Of a stretch of 64,000 nt of DNA, positions 45,280-55,589 are shown one piece after another. The DNA is from Lytechinus variegatus. Lineage: Eukaryota; Echinodermata; Echinoidea; Temnopleuroida; Toxopneustidae. The notes beneath the pieces are model-generated. The model was not told where the DNA came from and made no database searches. It saw nothing but the letters and a program-made list of their open reading frames with translations. Numbering within the stretch: the stretch's first letter is position 1; every line of letters begins with the position of its first letter. The stretch is from contig NC_054743.1 of NCBI RefSeq assembly GCF_018143015.1, positions 43,868,922 through 43,932,921 of the forward strand, read 5' to 3'. The position numbers and the translations under genes are program-made.

Positions 45280-47105
45280 ACCTGCATCACGCAGTTCAAT
45301 ATAGCAGCAGTGCTGACTTTGAATACTACTCTAACTCGCACAAGATGTTCAGTGATACATGGTTACTCTTATGTCCATTTTTTATGAACTAGACCAATAA
45401 ACTAAGAGAGATATGATGGTTATTCAACAGATACACTCAATTCGGCCAAAGTTCATTGACCTTTGACCTTGGTCATGTGACCTGAAACGCGCACAGGATG
45501 TTCAGTGATACTTGATTACTCTAATGTCCAAGTTTAACGAACTAGACCAATAAACTTTCAAAGTTATGATGGTAATTCAACAGATACCCCCGATTCGGCC
45601 AAAGTTCATTGACCCTAAATGACCTTTGACCTTGATCATGTGACCTGAAACTCGAACAGGATGTTCAGTGATACTTGATTACTCTTATGTACAAGTTTCA
45701 TGAATCAGATCCATAAACTTTCAAAGTTATGATGGTAATTCAACAGATACACCCAATTCGGCAAAAGTTCATTGACCTTTGACCTTGGTCATGTGACCTG
45801 AAACGCGCACAGGATGTTCAGTGATACTTGATTACTCTAATGTCCAAGTTTAACGAACTAGACCAATAAACTTTCAAAGTTATGATGGTAATTCAACAGA
45901 TACCCCCGATTCGGCCAAAGTTCATTGACCCTAAATGACCTTTGACCTTAATCATGAGACCTGAAACTTGCACAAAATTTTCAGTGATGCTTGATTACTA
46001 TTATGTCTAAGTTTCATGAATCAGATCCATAAACTTTCAAAGTTATGATGGGAATTCAACAGATATCCCCAATTCGGCCAAAGTTCATTGACCCTAAATG
46101 ACCTTTGACCTTGGTCATGTGACGTGAAACTCATGCAGGATGTTCAGTGATACTTGATTAACCTTATGTCCAAGTTTCATGAACTAGGTCCATATATTTT
46201 CTAAGTTATGATGACATTTCAAAAACTTAACCTCAGGTTAAGATTTCGATGTTGAATCCTCCAACATGGTCTAAGTTCATTGACCCTAAATGACCTTTGA
46301 CCTTGATCATGTGACCTGAAACTCGAACAGGATGTTCAGTGATACTTGATTACTCTTATGTACAAGTTTCATGAATCAGATCCATAAACTTTCAAAGTTA
46401 TGATGGTAATTCAACAGATACACCCAATTCGGCCAAAGTTCATTGACCTTTGACCTTGGTCATGTGACCTGAAACGCGCACAGGATGTTCAGTGATACTT
46501 GATTACTCTAATGTCCAAGTTTAACGAACTAGACCAATAAACTTTCAAAGTTATGATGGTAATTCAACAGATACCCCCGATTCGGCCAAAGTTCATTGAC
46601 CCTAAATGACCTTTGACCTTAATCATGAGACCTGAAACTTGCACACAATTTTCAGTGATGCTTGATTACTATTATGTCTAAGTTTCATGAATCAGATCCA
46701 TAAACTTTCAAAGTTATGATGGGAATTCAACAGATATCCCCAATTCGGCCAAAGTTCATTGACCCTAAATGACCTTTGACCTTGGTCATGTGACGTGAAA
46801 CTCATGCAGGATGTTCAGTGATACTTGATTAACCTAATGTCCAAGTTTCATGAACTAGGTCCATATATTTTCTAAGTTATGATGACATTTCAAAAACTTA
46901 ACCTCAGGTTAAGATTTCGATGTTGAATCCTCCAACATGGTCTAAGTTCATTGACCCTAAATGACCTTTGACCTTGGTCATGTGACATGAAACTCTAATA
47001 GGATGTTCAGTAATACTTGATTAACCTTATGGCCAAGTTTTATTAACTAGGTCCATATACTTTCTAAGTTATGACGTCATTTCAAAAACTTAACCTCAGG
47101 TTAAG
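45280..47105 (+). repeat. Satellite array, units of about 153-192 bp in a 671-bp higher-order repeat
   Basis: The core TGACCTTTGACCT occurs exactly at 45457, 45620, 45773, 45936, 46099, 46291, 46444, 46607, 46770 and 46962. From the second to the tenth copy, members five places apart in unit order (2/6, 3/7, 4/8, 5/9, 6/10) are each exactly 671 bases apart and nearly identical, showing a recent duplication of a four-unit block. Each core equals a DR1 direct repeat of nuclear-receptor half-sites (AGGTCAAAGGTCA on the other strand). It lies between the 3' ends of genes A and C. Confidence 0.92.
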
Positions 47106-47114
47106 ATTTGATGT

Positions 47115-47158
47115 TGACGCCGCCGCCGCCGCCGCCGCCACCGCCGCTGCCGCCGTCG
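47115..47158 (+). repeat. (GCC)n microsatellite at the satellite edge
   Basis: A run of GCC with a few CCACC interruptions, directly following the last satellite unit. Confidence 0.85.
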
Positions 47159-47352
47159 GAAAAGCTACGCCTATAGTCTCACTTTGCTTCGCAGGTGAGA
47201 CAAAAACTGGATGTTTTTTAGAACCAAATAATTGCACTTCTGCCATGTCTAAAAAATGCATATAAAGTCGTAGATGTATTTGCGACTACAGTAGAAAGCG
47301 ATAAACCTTATAATATATTCCACGAAACTTATCAGTGATTTTCTTCATCTTT

Positions 47353-48447
47353 TCAGGAAACATTGTCTTCTTTCGCGTCTTTGCTTTCTGGTGTTGTTAC
47401 TCCTTCTGGTCCTCGTTCATTTGGGTTCATCTGTGATTTTTTTGCTTCTCCATTTTTTTTCGATTCCTGACCAGTTTTAATTTTGCGAGTTCTGTATTTG
47501 GCGCGTATAAAATATATATTTACAAACAATGAAATTACAAATAGACAGATAAAGGAAATCGTATAATTAATAGAACATTCATTTTTGCAGATATAATGAT
47601 CCCCGTATGTCGTTCTAGTGTTAGTAGAAGAATCACTGGTACGTTCGCTGTCAATGGGGAGTTCAGTTAACACTGTCTTCCCTTTACTCATTAGTATGTT
47701 GAGAGTAGTTGAGATGGGTGTTACTGGTTTTGTAGTTGATATTGGCTCAATTTTGGCGGACTGTGTAAAGTCGTTGCATTCACCGGGATCCTTTACAAAG
47801 TTAACCTCATGAGAACAGCATCGGATACTCTTCTTTACATTCATCCAAAAAACACCAGTTACTTTGGTAGATGAAACAACAGGTGCACTCTGAAAGGTAG
47901 CTTTTTCACCATCCTGGTAGCAAATGAGTTGACCAGCCCCGTCGCTTCCCACGTTTGCTTGACAGTGGACCTCTCGTAAACCAGCATCATACGGAGATAT
48001 GGAAACACTACACACTGCTCTACCAGGTGGAAGAATTACGTCAAGAAACACATCGAATGTTCTCACCTCCCGTTTGACCTTTCTTCTATGATTTGAAACA
48101 GCCCAAACATATACACCTCTGTCTATTTCTGAGATGTTGAAAATATGCAGATTAACACTCAAAGAATCTGCTCTCCATGTGGCGCTTACAATAATTCGAT
48201 CCCTTTGAGTTGGGTTCAAAGCATCTGGGTACATGGTTCCATTGATATTAAACGGGTCATGGATGCCCACTCTGAAGATTTCCGAAGAGTGCTGAGAATC
48301 GTCAGTAAATACATGCGAAAATGGGATGTTGGCATCTGATCCGAGACGAAATTTATAATTCGTGAACTGCCCAAAAGTTTGTCTCAGATAGACTAATGTA
48401 ATAATTACAGAAATGGCAGTGCATCTATATATTGAAGAAAACAGCAT
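47353..48447 (-). CDS. Ig receptor C: disulfide-less V-like domain, Cys-rich second domain, membrane span, charged tail
   Basis: 364 residues from the ATG at 48445-48447, chosen because it gives a clean signal peptide (MLFSSIYRCTAISVIITLVY) and lies 27 bases after a TTTCAG acceptor (exon edge 48474). The frame is also open to an ATG at 48540. Domain 1 looks like an Ig V-set (EIDRGVYVW) but has tryptophan where the F-strand cysteine should be and no B-strand cysteine. Domain 2 has six cysteines (AVCSVS, EVHCQA, LICY, RCCS, GECND). A Ser/Thr linker, a membrane span (about 292-315) and a 49-residue Lys/Glu-rich tail without a canonical tyrosine motif follow. It is the paralogue of gene D. The layout recalls CD2/SLAM-type receptors; orthology is not claimed. 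Confidence 0.87.
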   Translation of the reverse strand: MLFSSIYRCTAISVIITLVYLRQTFGQFTNYKFRLGSDANIPFSHVFTDDSQHSSEIFRVGIHDPFNINGTMYPDALNPTQRDRIIVSATWRADSLSVNLHIFNISEIDRGVYVWAVSNHRRKVKREVRTFDVFLDVILPPGRAVCSVSISPYDAGLREVHCQANVGSDGAGQLICYQDGEKATFQSAPVVSSTKVTGVFWMNVKKSIRCCSHEVNFVKDPGECNDFTQSAKIEPISTTKPVTPISTTLNILMSKGKTVLTELPIDSERTSDSSTNTRTTYGDHYICKNECSINYTISFICLFVISLFVNIYFIRAKYRTRKIKTGQESKKNGEAKKSQMNPNERGPEGVTTPESKDAKEDNVS

Positions 48448-48639
48448 CCTGAAGCCAGGCCATAATTGACTTACCTGAAAGAGTAAAACGTGACAATGAA
48501 GGTGATGAATATTGAGAAGATTAGACATCACCTTAGACATGTTAGAGTTAATCCAACCTTGAATGACTGGTAGTTACAATAGTCATTTTGCTAGATAACA
48601 AAACATAAATGAACATGTTTGTAGTTTTAAGGTTTTAAT

Positions 48640-49020
48640 TTTTGGCAGCTTTAGGCAGGTAGGAGCTATCGCAAGAACATAATGTGTCTCGTAGTCGCCT
48701 TGAATCCAGGGATGTATATGAGGCCGCTTTTGAGGCCATTTTTGCCCTCATAGGTCTTTGCCTCGGTCTGTTCTGTTTGTGGTAACTCCCGTAGGAACTC
48801 GGCAGGACAGCTAGCTGGTAAACGCCAAGCTGGTATATAACCAATTACCTTGGAAACATTTTACGTCTAGGTTAATCATTCATAGTGGCTGACGTAAAAG
48901 ACGACAGATATCACTCTTGGGCCTTTTTTATCAAAGTGGAGACAATGGCATAGTTGGGATTCGAACTCACAAACTTGCGATTATGAGTCCAATTCTCTAA
49001 CCACTGGACCACACGACCAA
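48640..49020 (-). repeat. tRNA-derived SINE, family 2, just upstream of Ig gene C
   Basis: Read on the minus strand, a tRNA-like head (A box GTGGTCCAGTGG, CAT in the anticodon loop, B box GAGTTCGAATCC; about 49018-48945) is followed by a body with TACCAGCTAGCTGTCCTGCC, GAGTTCCTACGGGAGTTACC and GGCAAAGACCTATGAGGGC and an A-rich end. The head does not fold as a proper tRNA. A partial duplicate of the first 20 bases precedes it. Confidence 0.7.
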
Positions 49021-49024
49021 ACCA

Positions 49025-50460
49025 CTGGACCACACGGTCCGAGTTATGTGTACAAATTCTATCGGATAATGTTTTCTCCAATGGCCTCGTGACTCGGGAA
49101 GTACCGGACTTGAATATACCCCTGCCTAAAACACTCCAAGAATTTTACGTAACATTGAAACACAAAAAAGCTATGAGAACAATTCTCTGTTATTAATCTC
49201 ATATAGGCAGGCCTATTGTCGAATAGAATCGATTCAAAGTAAACTACTAATTTCCACAGTGATAAATGTAGAGAAAAAAAGGAAAACACATACCATTTTA
49301 TAATTATCATGGATTGTAGAAGTTGAATTCGATCAGGATCTATCTCGTTCGATTCATAAACGACTTCATTGCAGTGATTCCCTAAATCGTAACTGACTTC
49401 CCTCCAATCTTCGTATTTAGAAATAAATTTAGGCGCTTATCATGTGATTTGTGTCAAAGAGCATATGTGATAATCTGATAACAGAATTTCGCGATCAATA
49501 TCTAATGAATAATGAAAATGAAAGATTACAAATGCATTTTATGAGTTTAAGGTGCATATGTACATTATGCCTATATCATGTTTATTCAAACTTAGTTCGG
49601 ATCAGTAAGGTTATCAGGGTTGTATTTGATATAGCGATTATTAAAGCCTGTGTATAGCTTTGGTAAAGGGTCAATAATGTGATTGATAATCGAATATCAT
49701 CTAATATGACAGTCTTACTGAAGCGTAGAGACCGTTAGATATTTTTCCAACTGCACTTCTTTGAGAAAATTTCAAATATTCAAATCTTGGATATATAGCG
49801 CCCTCTCTCGGCGATGCTTGTTTTAAATAAAAAAAAATAGGCATTCAAGCACTATCTTAAAAATTTAGTGATTAGATATCCCAAAGTAACAGACAAAGAA
49901 CATATCTTGAAAGTTTCAGCCCATTCCATGATTTGGAATAGGATTTAATTGAAAGACAAAAACACACAGATATTTTAATTTGATCGGGTGACCCGATCAA
50001 GTTAAATTTCCATGTAAAATCGCAAAATTTATCCTGTAAAACACAATTTCATTTCATATCCTCCACATCATAACTGTTATAGGGCATATCCATTCATATT
50101 ATCTAGCAATGAATTGGAATAGTGATAGCTGCATTTTGGTGGATTTACCAAAACTATCCACAAGCTTTAAGGGAATGATCTGGTTTCGTGCAGAGAGGGG
50201 AACCGACCGTCATTCAACATTGAAATAAAAAGCGAAATATGTGATGTTTTCCATTTCTACCCAAACCACGCAAACGATTTTATTGCTGAAATTAAAGAGC
50301 CGTAACTTTTAATGCATAATTATATGTCATCAATTAGAAAATGCCTCTAATGGCCTTGCATCTGCGTAAGCGACGTATTGTGCCAATGGACAGCAAACGG
50401 GCGCCTCTATAGTGTTCCTGGATTAAGGCGCCGCTGTCCAACAGCGCCCTCTCGAATTCT
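49025..50460. other. Intergenic, no gene recognised
   Basis: Candidate location for the 5' leader exon of gene C (minus strand). Frames are short. No repeat ends are supported. Confidence 0.4.
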
Positions 50461-50470
50461 GGAAATTATA

Positions 50471-51440
50471 CATTGCGTATCAAAAAAGTGTACACTTAAA
50501 AAATCCTGTAATATTATATATTTGTAATATCCTGAAGATTTTTCCACATTTTAACATTGGTACAGATAATGATGATATAACTGTCAAAAAATATTTCTGC
50601 TTGAGCATGTTGAGTGAGCACCACTAACTTATGAAAAGTTAGTGAAAAATGATTTGCGCAGAACTTTGAGATAGTTATGTGAACAAAAGAAGACCTTAAC
50701 CATGAAGAACACGTAGAATTTAGCTAGTAAAATTGATTTGAAAATATCTTTTACCTTTTTTAACTTGTTTCCTTGCCCAAAACACTTCGAAGAGTGCATT
50801 GCGCCCCACCCCACTTCCCCACACGTGGAGGCCATCATGACGATATATGCTTTACAATGAGCTGGGATTTACATAAAATGGCTTAGACTTGATTTTCGGT
50901 TGGTTAATCATTTTCAAGCTTGGGAAAAGTGTGGAGTCACAAGTATTAAATGAAAAATGAAATGTAAACCTATTAATGATAAAAACTTAGTGGAAAATGC
51001 TGGAGATGTCTGATATAAACTTTTGTTCAGATTGTTCAGTTATGTCCTCAGATCCAGCTGGCACAAAATGGGTAAAGGTTGTGCTTACTAAGTGTTAAAA
51101 TTTCAATTTGGGTGGCGAAATTGTTACAAAATGCTTGAATGTATCCGTTTTATTTCAATTGACTAAAAGTGCAATGGAAATGTGTCGCAGGGTAAGTTTG
51201 ATTTTGCCCTTTCTCCTTGACACAGCGTGAAAACGAGCATTTCTGCACAAACAGATTTCTGTGAGCTTTACAAAAAATGGATAGTGCTCACTCAAGTGTA
51301 ACATTCTCTCAAAATTTTCCACTTTCATTGGATAGATGAGACCCAAACCCAAAATTATATGTGAAAAAATTACCCACGTGATGTATATTTTTGAATTCCC
51401 AGGGCTTTTTCAAAGTGTAAACTTTTTTTGATACGCACTG
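50471..51440 (+). mobile_element. Tc1/mariner-like non-autonomous element, copy 1
   Basis: Flanked by TA at 50469-50470 and 51441-51442. The ends are TTGCGTATCAAAAAAGTGTA (left, slightly diverged) and, from the right, CAGTGCGTATCAAAAAAAGT. It is 970 bp and non-coding. It matches the copy at 56694-57659 in inverted orientation, including GTGAGCACCACTAAC and the GCCCCACCCCACTTCCCC block. Confidence 0.87.
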
Positions 51441-51444
51441 TATA

Positions 51445-52100
51445 GAAATTTGCTACTAACTTTCTTTTCTGACATACATAATGCACCGAACCACTATATC
51501 ATACTCTCGCACATTCAATCAACTTCACGCTCACCGATGCTCACTGTTTTCTTATTACTTAAGCATTCACCCATATGAATGTAAACTATATGGACACAAT
51601 TCACATTACGCTCACAATTACTTCGCAAAAAGAGGCAATTTCGTGATTATTAAAAACACACACACGTTTCAGAAAATCAGTTTTATTATCAGATTTGCAC
51701 TCAGAAAGAATGAAGAAATCTGTCTCAATAAACAAATTATACTTTGTGAAAGATCCTGGCAATTTAGATATTTACGAAATGGGAATATTTATATTCGGAC
51801 ACTTGTTATAAGGATTCGATCCTTTCTATGAGTTGTCAGTTTTATTGTTAACCAAAGGTTACGAGTGTGCACTGTCCATTTTCATAAAGTTCGCAGAAAT
51901 TGATGGGCACATATATTATGATGCCGATTTTTTAAAGAAGAATGTGATAAAAAAAAAAGGAATTCGTCGTGCTTCACATCTCTTCAATTACTTAATTTTA
52001 TTATTTCTCTGACTTTTTTTATTCATAAAAAATAAATAAAATACTCCGCAACTTGTTCTAAATAAATTGCTATACCGGGATATGTGAAAAGGCGCATACA
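51445..52100. other. Intergenic, no gene recognised
   Basis: AT-rich. One 116-codon open frame (51481-51831, plus) is low-complexity, without a domain, and is not called as a gene. Confidence 0.4.
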
Positions 52101-52107
52101 TTCGTAA

Positions 52108-52577
52108 TTCCGAAGTTTCGTTATTCCGAAGGTTCGTTATTCCGAAGGTTCGTATTTCCGAAGGTTCGTTAGTCCGGAAACGAAATGAGGTTCTTAATTC
52201 CGAAGGTTCGTTAGTCTGAAAACGAAATGAGGTTCGTAATTCCGAAGGTTCGTTGATCCGAAAACGAAATTAGGTTCGTAATTCTGAAGGTTCATTAGTC
52301 AAAAAACGGAATGATTAACGAACCTTATTTTATTTTCGGACTAACGAACCTTCGTAACAACGAACCTTATTTCGTTTTCGGATTAACGAACCTTCGGAAC
52401 AACGAACCTTATTTCGTTTTCGGATTATCTAACCTTCGGAATAACGCCACAAATGTTCGGATTAACGAACCCTTTGACGATTTCGGATTAACGAACATCG
52501 AGGTATAGGCAATTTACGTCTTTCGGAATTACGAACCTTCGGACTAAAGTACTTTCGGAGTTACGAACCTTCGAAAT
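52108..52577. repeat. Palindromic array of GAAGGTTCGTTATTCC-type units
   Basis: Up to about 52312 units read CCGAAGGTTCGTTAGTCCG with AAAACGAAATGAGGTTCGTA. After that the complement (TTTCGGATTAACGAACCTTC) takes over to about 52577. The whole block is one long imperfect hairpin built of an 18-20 bp motif. Confidence 0.85.
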
Positions 52578-52786
52578 TGCTAAGTGTAACCGTGAAAAGG
52601 ATTATAGATTTTCACTATAAATGTAGGCCTTAAAATAAATAAGACATTATTTAGGAGTGTGATTCATGAGAACAAGACTTGCGTTGTTGGTTAGTGTTCT
52701 CTTTGATGAAAAGTTTATTACTTGTAAAAGGTTCATTTTCAAAGTTCACTGTACATGATGTAATTTAGCTAGTGTCCACCATTCTA

Positions 52787-53176
52787 ATGGGCCAGGCATC
52801 AGATGATGCCTTGTCGTCTGACTCGTCTCTTCTAAAGACATTCCACTGTTTTGATGAAAGAGGTAACGAAGGGGAACTTTGGCTGCAAAAATCTTATCAC
52901 CACGATCACCGTGGTAATGAGAGGCGTATTTTCGGTAGCCATTTTATAAAATCAAATCAAACTTTTTCTGTTTCTCAAGCCATGGAGGTAGATCTGTCGT
53001 CACTGAAATAGAATGAAGCTCAAATTTATGTTGATGAAGTAATTCTTCCGGGAGCAGAAGAACGGATGACGGATACCATACCCGGAATGCCATATAATAT
53101 CAGCATGTGCAACGTAGGTTATTTGAAAGCTGTAGAATTGAAAGAAAACCGCCGTAAAAGGTGTCGGGGAGATTGA
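52787..53176 (+). pseudogene. Unrecognised open segment with one internal stop, possibly a decayed host exon
   Basis: A frame from the ATG at 52787 runs to a TAG at about 53009. The same frame then stays open for 50 further codons, including IYVDEVILPGAEERMTD and KENRRKRCRGD, to TGA at about 53176. Composition is mixed and protein-like rather than AT-biased. No family is recognised. It lies between the two Tc1-like copies, 3' of gene D. It might be a degraded cytoplasmic tail of another receptor, but nothing proves this. Confidence 0.25.
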
Positions 53177-53307
53177 ACACTGTGTTGTTCCTGATTGCTC
53201 ATTCCATGTTTACGAAATAATAATTTACAAAGGGTTCTGGTAAAACTATACGTAGTTGTATAGTGGAATAGACCTTCAGCATTACGTCGGTTCACTTATT
53301 AATTTTG

Positions 53308-54270
53308 CTATGCTCGAGTCCCACATTTATTCTTTAACACGAATTTCACATTAAAACCGATGGAAATTATTAATAAAATAAATGTCAATATCAAGGGTAC
53401 GTAGAAATAATATTTTGGAATATATTTTGGACAAACGCTTTGATTGGAGGAATCAGTTTCTACTTTAGATGTAGCAGAGTACCAGGTAATTTCATTCTCA
53501 TTGGGTGACACAGACCAAGTTTTTTCACTACTCATTACGAAGTTGAAAGTTGTTGAAAGTGGTACTCTTGTCGTCGATCGTTTAATATCAGGTTCAATGA
53601 GGGCGTCTTGTAAAAAGTCATTGCAATCTCCTGGAACCTTCACAAAGTTACCTTCCTGCGAACAGCACCTGATAGCGTGCTTTGCAATCATCCAAAATAC
53701 ACCTCTCACATGGATTGATGTTTGAACAGGTGCACTCTGAAATGTTGCTTTCTCGCTATTCTGGAAACAGACGAGCTGTACCCCTCCATCATATCTATCA
53801 CTTTCTACTGTTGCGACGCAATGAACTTCACGCAAGTTAGATGAATAAACTGATTTACGAATTAAACATCGTGCTTTTCCCGGTGGTACTATAACATCTA
53901 CAAATACATCAAATGTTGAGACCGAGGGTTTGCCTCCAGCCCCATGGCTCTTCACAGCCCATACATATACATCTCTGTCTAATTTCGTGATGTTGCGAAT
54001 ATGCAGATGAACACTCAAATAATCTGTCCCCCACATAGCACTGACATTAAATCGCTCTCTTTGCGAGGGATTCAGAGCATCTGGTTTCATGGTTCCATTT
54101 GTATTAAACGGATCACTGATGCCCACTCTAAAGATCTCCCAACTGTGTTTATAATCATCAGTAAATAAATACGAAAATTTGATGGTTGCATCGTTCCCGA
54201 GACGGAATACCTCATCACCGACAACAGTTTGTCTCAGATTAACTGATATGATGATAAATACAGTAACCAT
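53308..54270 (-). CDS. Ig receptor D: paralogue of C with a very short cytoplasmic tail
   Basis: 320 residues from the ATG at 54268-54270, preceded by an open frame back to a TTTTTTCAG acceptor (exon edge 54336). MVTVFIIISVNLRQTVVG is the signal peptide. Domain 1 matches gene C (FRLGNDATIKFSYLFTDD, DRDVYVWAV) and also lacks the V-set disulfide cysteines. Domain 2 keeps the six cysteines (ARCLIR, EVHCVA, LVCF, RCCSQ, GDCND). The membrane span (YFYVPLILTFILLIISIGF) is followed by only about a dozen residues (KNKCGTRA). C with a long tail and D with almost none look like a receptor pair in which one may need a signalling partner; that is inference. Confidence 0.87.
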   Translation of the reverse strand: MVTVFIIISVNLRQTVVGDEVFRLGNDATIKFSYLFTDDYKHSWEIFRVGISDPFNTNGTMKPDALNPSQRERFNVSAMWGTDYLSVHLHIRNITKLDRDVYVWAVKSHGAGGKPSVSTFDVFVDVIVPPGKARCLIRKSVYSSNLREVHCVATVESDRYDGGVQLVCFQNSEKATFQSAPVQTSIHVRGVFWMIAKHAIRCCSQEGNFVKVPGDCNDFLQDALIEPDIKRSTTRVPLSTTFNFVMSSEKTWSVSPNENEITWYSATSKVETDSSNQSVCPKYIPKYYFYVPLILTFILLIISIGFNVKFVLKNKCGTRA

Positions 54271-54344
54271 GGTAACGCTTTTGTGACACAAAAAGGAATT
54301 CCTTGAAACCAGTGCATGCTGATAATGACGACGTTCCTGAAAAA

Positions 54345-55420
54345 AGTGAAAGAAAATGGACTAGTTAATAATTGAGAAAATCACTGACCAGCATAGATAT
54401 TTAACAAAAACTCAAATTGAGATAGAGATATGGCCAAGAGATATGGCCATAGAGATATGGCCAAGATAAAACCCTTTATAGCGAATCATGTATAAGCGAT
54501 GGTGTTATGGCAACGTCTTAAGAATGCTGTTTTATTTGATACTTCGTTTATTTTCCGTCTTTCTCCGATCATTCGTTTTAATTTGCTGAATTACAATGAA
54601 ACAAATATACATGCAAGCGATAACGCCTGAACAAGGTTTATTGAGCATGAATATAATCAATATGAAATTATTTAACTTTTCAGCCGATAGATACAGAAAA
54701 TAAGTAGCGGTAACAGTGGTATTCAAAGATTTGACTATCAATGACATTATTTTATTTGATGCAGAAATATGGAAGAAATAGAGATACATACCATCGTCTG
54801 ATTTGAAGCTTTTGAAATGAATATCCCAACTCAATTTGTCTGATATATGATTGTCATTACTGTGGACACATAGATCCCTTGAGTAGCATCTTGTATAATG
54901 TCAAAATCCATTTCCCTCCAATTCCATGTCGGTGTAATTTCGTCATAACAATCACGAGATATTCTAAAGAGCACTTACAGATTTCATGGCGAACTTTGAC
55001 TGAGATATGCAAAATTATGGTATTTGTAAGATCAATATTGTAAATGTTGAATATGATTTGTTTTTCTCTCAACGAGGATCGAAGGTTATGTTTGTAATGG
55101 TTGATAACGACTATGATTTGTTGTGATGAGTTGATTGGTATCGGCTTTTTGGGACGATGTGGGCCCCAAAAGGGAATTTAGGGGTGGTATTTATCTATTC
55201 GTATCTTGTGCAAAATATTATGTTACCAATTAGTCACAAATGTTGCATGGTCAGGTTGTGAAAGGGGCTTTTCACACGAATTTTTAGGTATGACGTGTTT
55301 TTGAGTTGATATGGTCAATGATGTTCTCGATTTTGTTTCGAACTGTTTTGCTAAATTTGAACTGTAATCGTTGTAGATTAAAATCAATGTTTTTAACAAA
55401 CATTAAAAAAAGAACAACAA
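54345..55420. other. 5' flank of Ig gene D
   Basis: Probable site of D's leader exon and promoter. No coding exon was recognised and no TATA or transcription start can be fixed. Confidence 0.35.
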
Positions 55421-55424
55421 CTAC

Positions 55425-55585
55425 AAATGCATATAGCATTTCCATTTATTTGAATACTGGATAAAAGAGCAAAGTCAAGTAAATGCACTGCTCTCGGGTA
55501 GACTGAGATGCTGTGGCCGGAGATCGAACCGCGGACTTTCAAGTGTCAGCCAGGCGCCTTATAGACCACTCGGCCACAGCACCTT
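55425..55585 (-). repeat. tRNA-derived SINE, family 1
   Basis: On the minus strand a head TGCTGTGGCCGAGTGGTCTA through GCGGTTCGATCTCC and GGCCACAGCA has perfect 7-bp acceptor pairing plus A and B boxes. It is followed by GCTCTTTTATCCAGTATTC and AATGCTATATGCATTTG, the same tail as at 16158 and 29650. The anticodon arm does not fold. Confidence 0.78.
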
Positions 55586-55589
55586 TAAC

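Noticed and set aside
47071-47265. Ala-rich frame
   Set aside because: It is created by the (GCC)n microsatellite at the end of the satellite array.
48945-49018. Possible genuine tRNA-Met (minus strand)
   Set aside because: Acceptor, anticodon and T stems have mismatches, and the sequence continues directly into a SINE body, so it is a SINE head.
50629-50838. Open frame of 69 codons shared with 57292-57501
   Set aside because: It belongs to the two Tc1/mariner-like copies. The frames differ at the start and end and have no transposase features.
53325-53330. AATAAA on the minus strand near the end of gene D, read as a poly(A) signal
   Set aside because: It lies inside the coding sequence (KNKCGTRA region) before the stop codon.
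55508-55585. Possible genuine class II tRNA (minus strand)
   Set aside because: The acceptor stem pairs perfectly, but the anticodon arm does not fold and the SINE tail follows.
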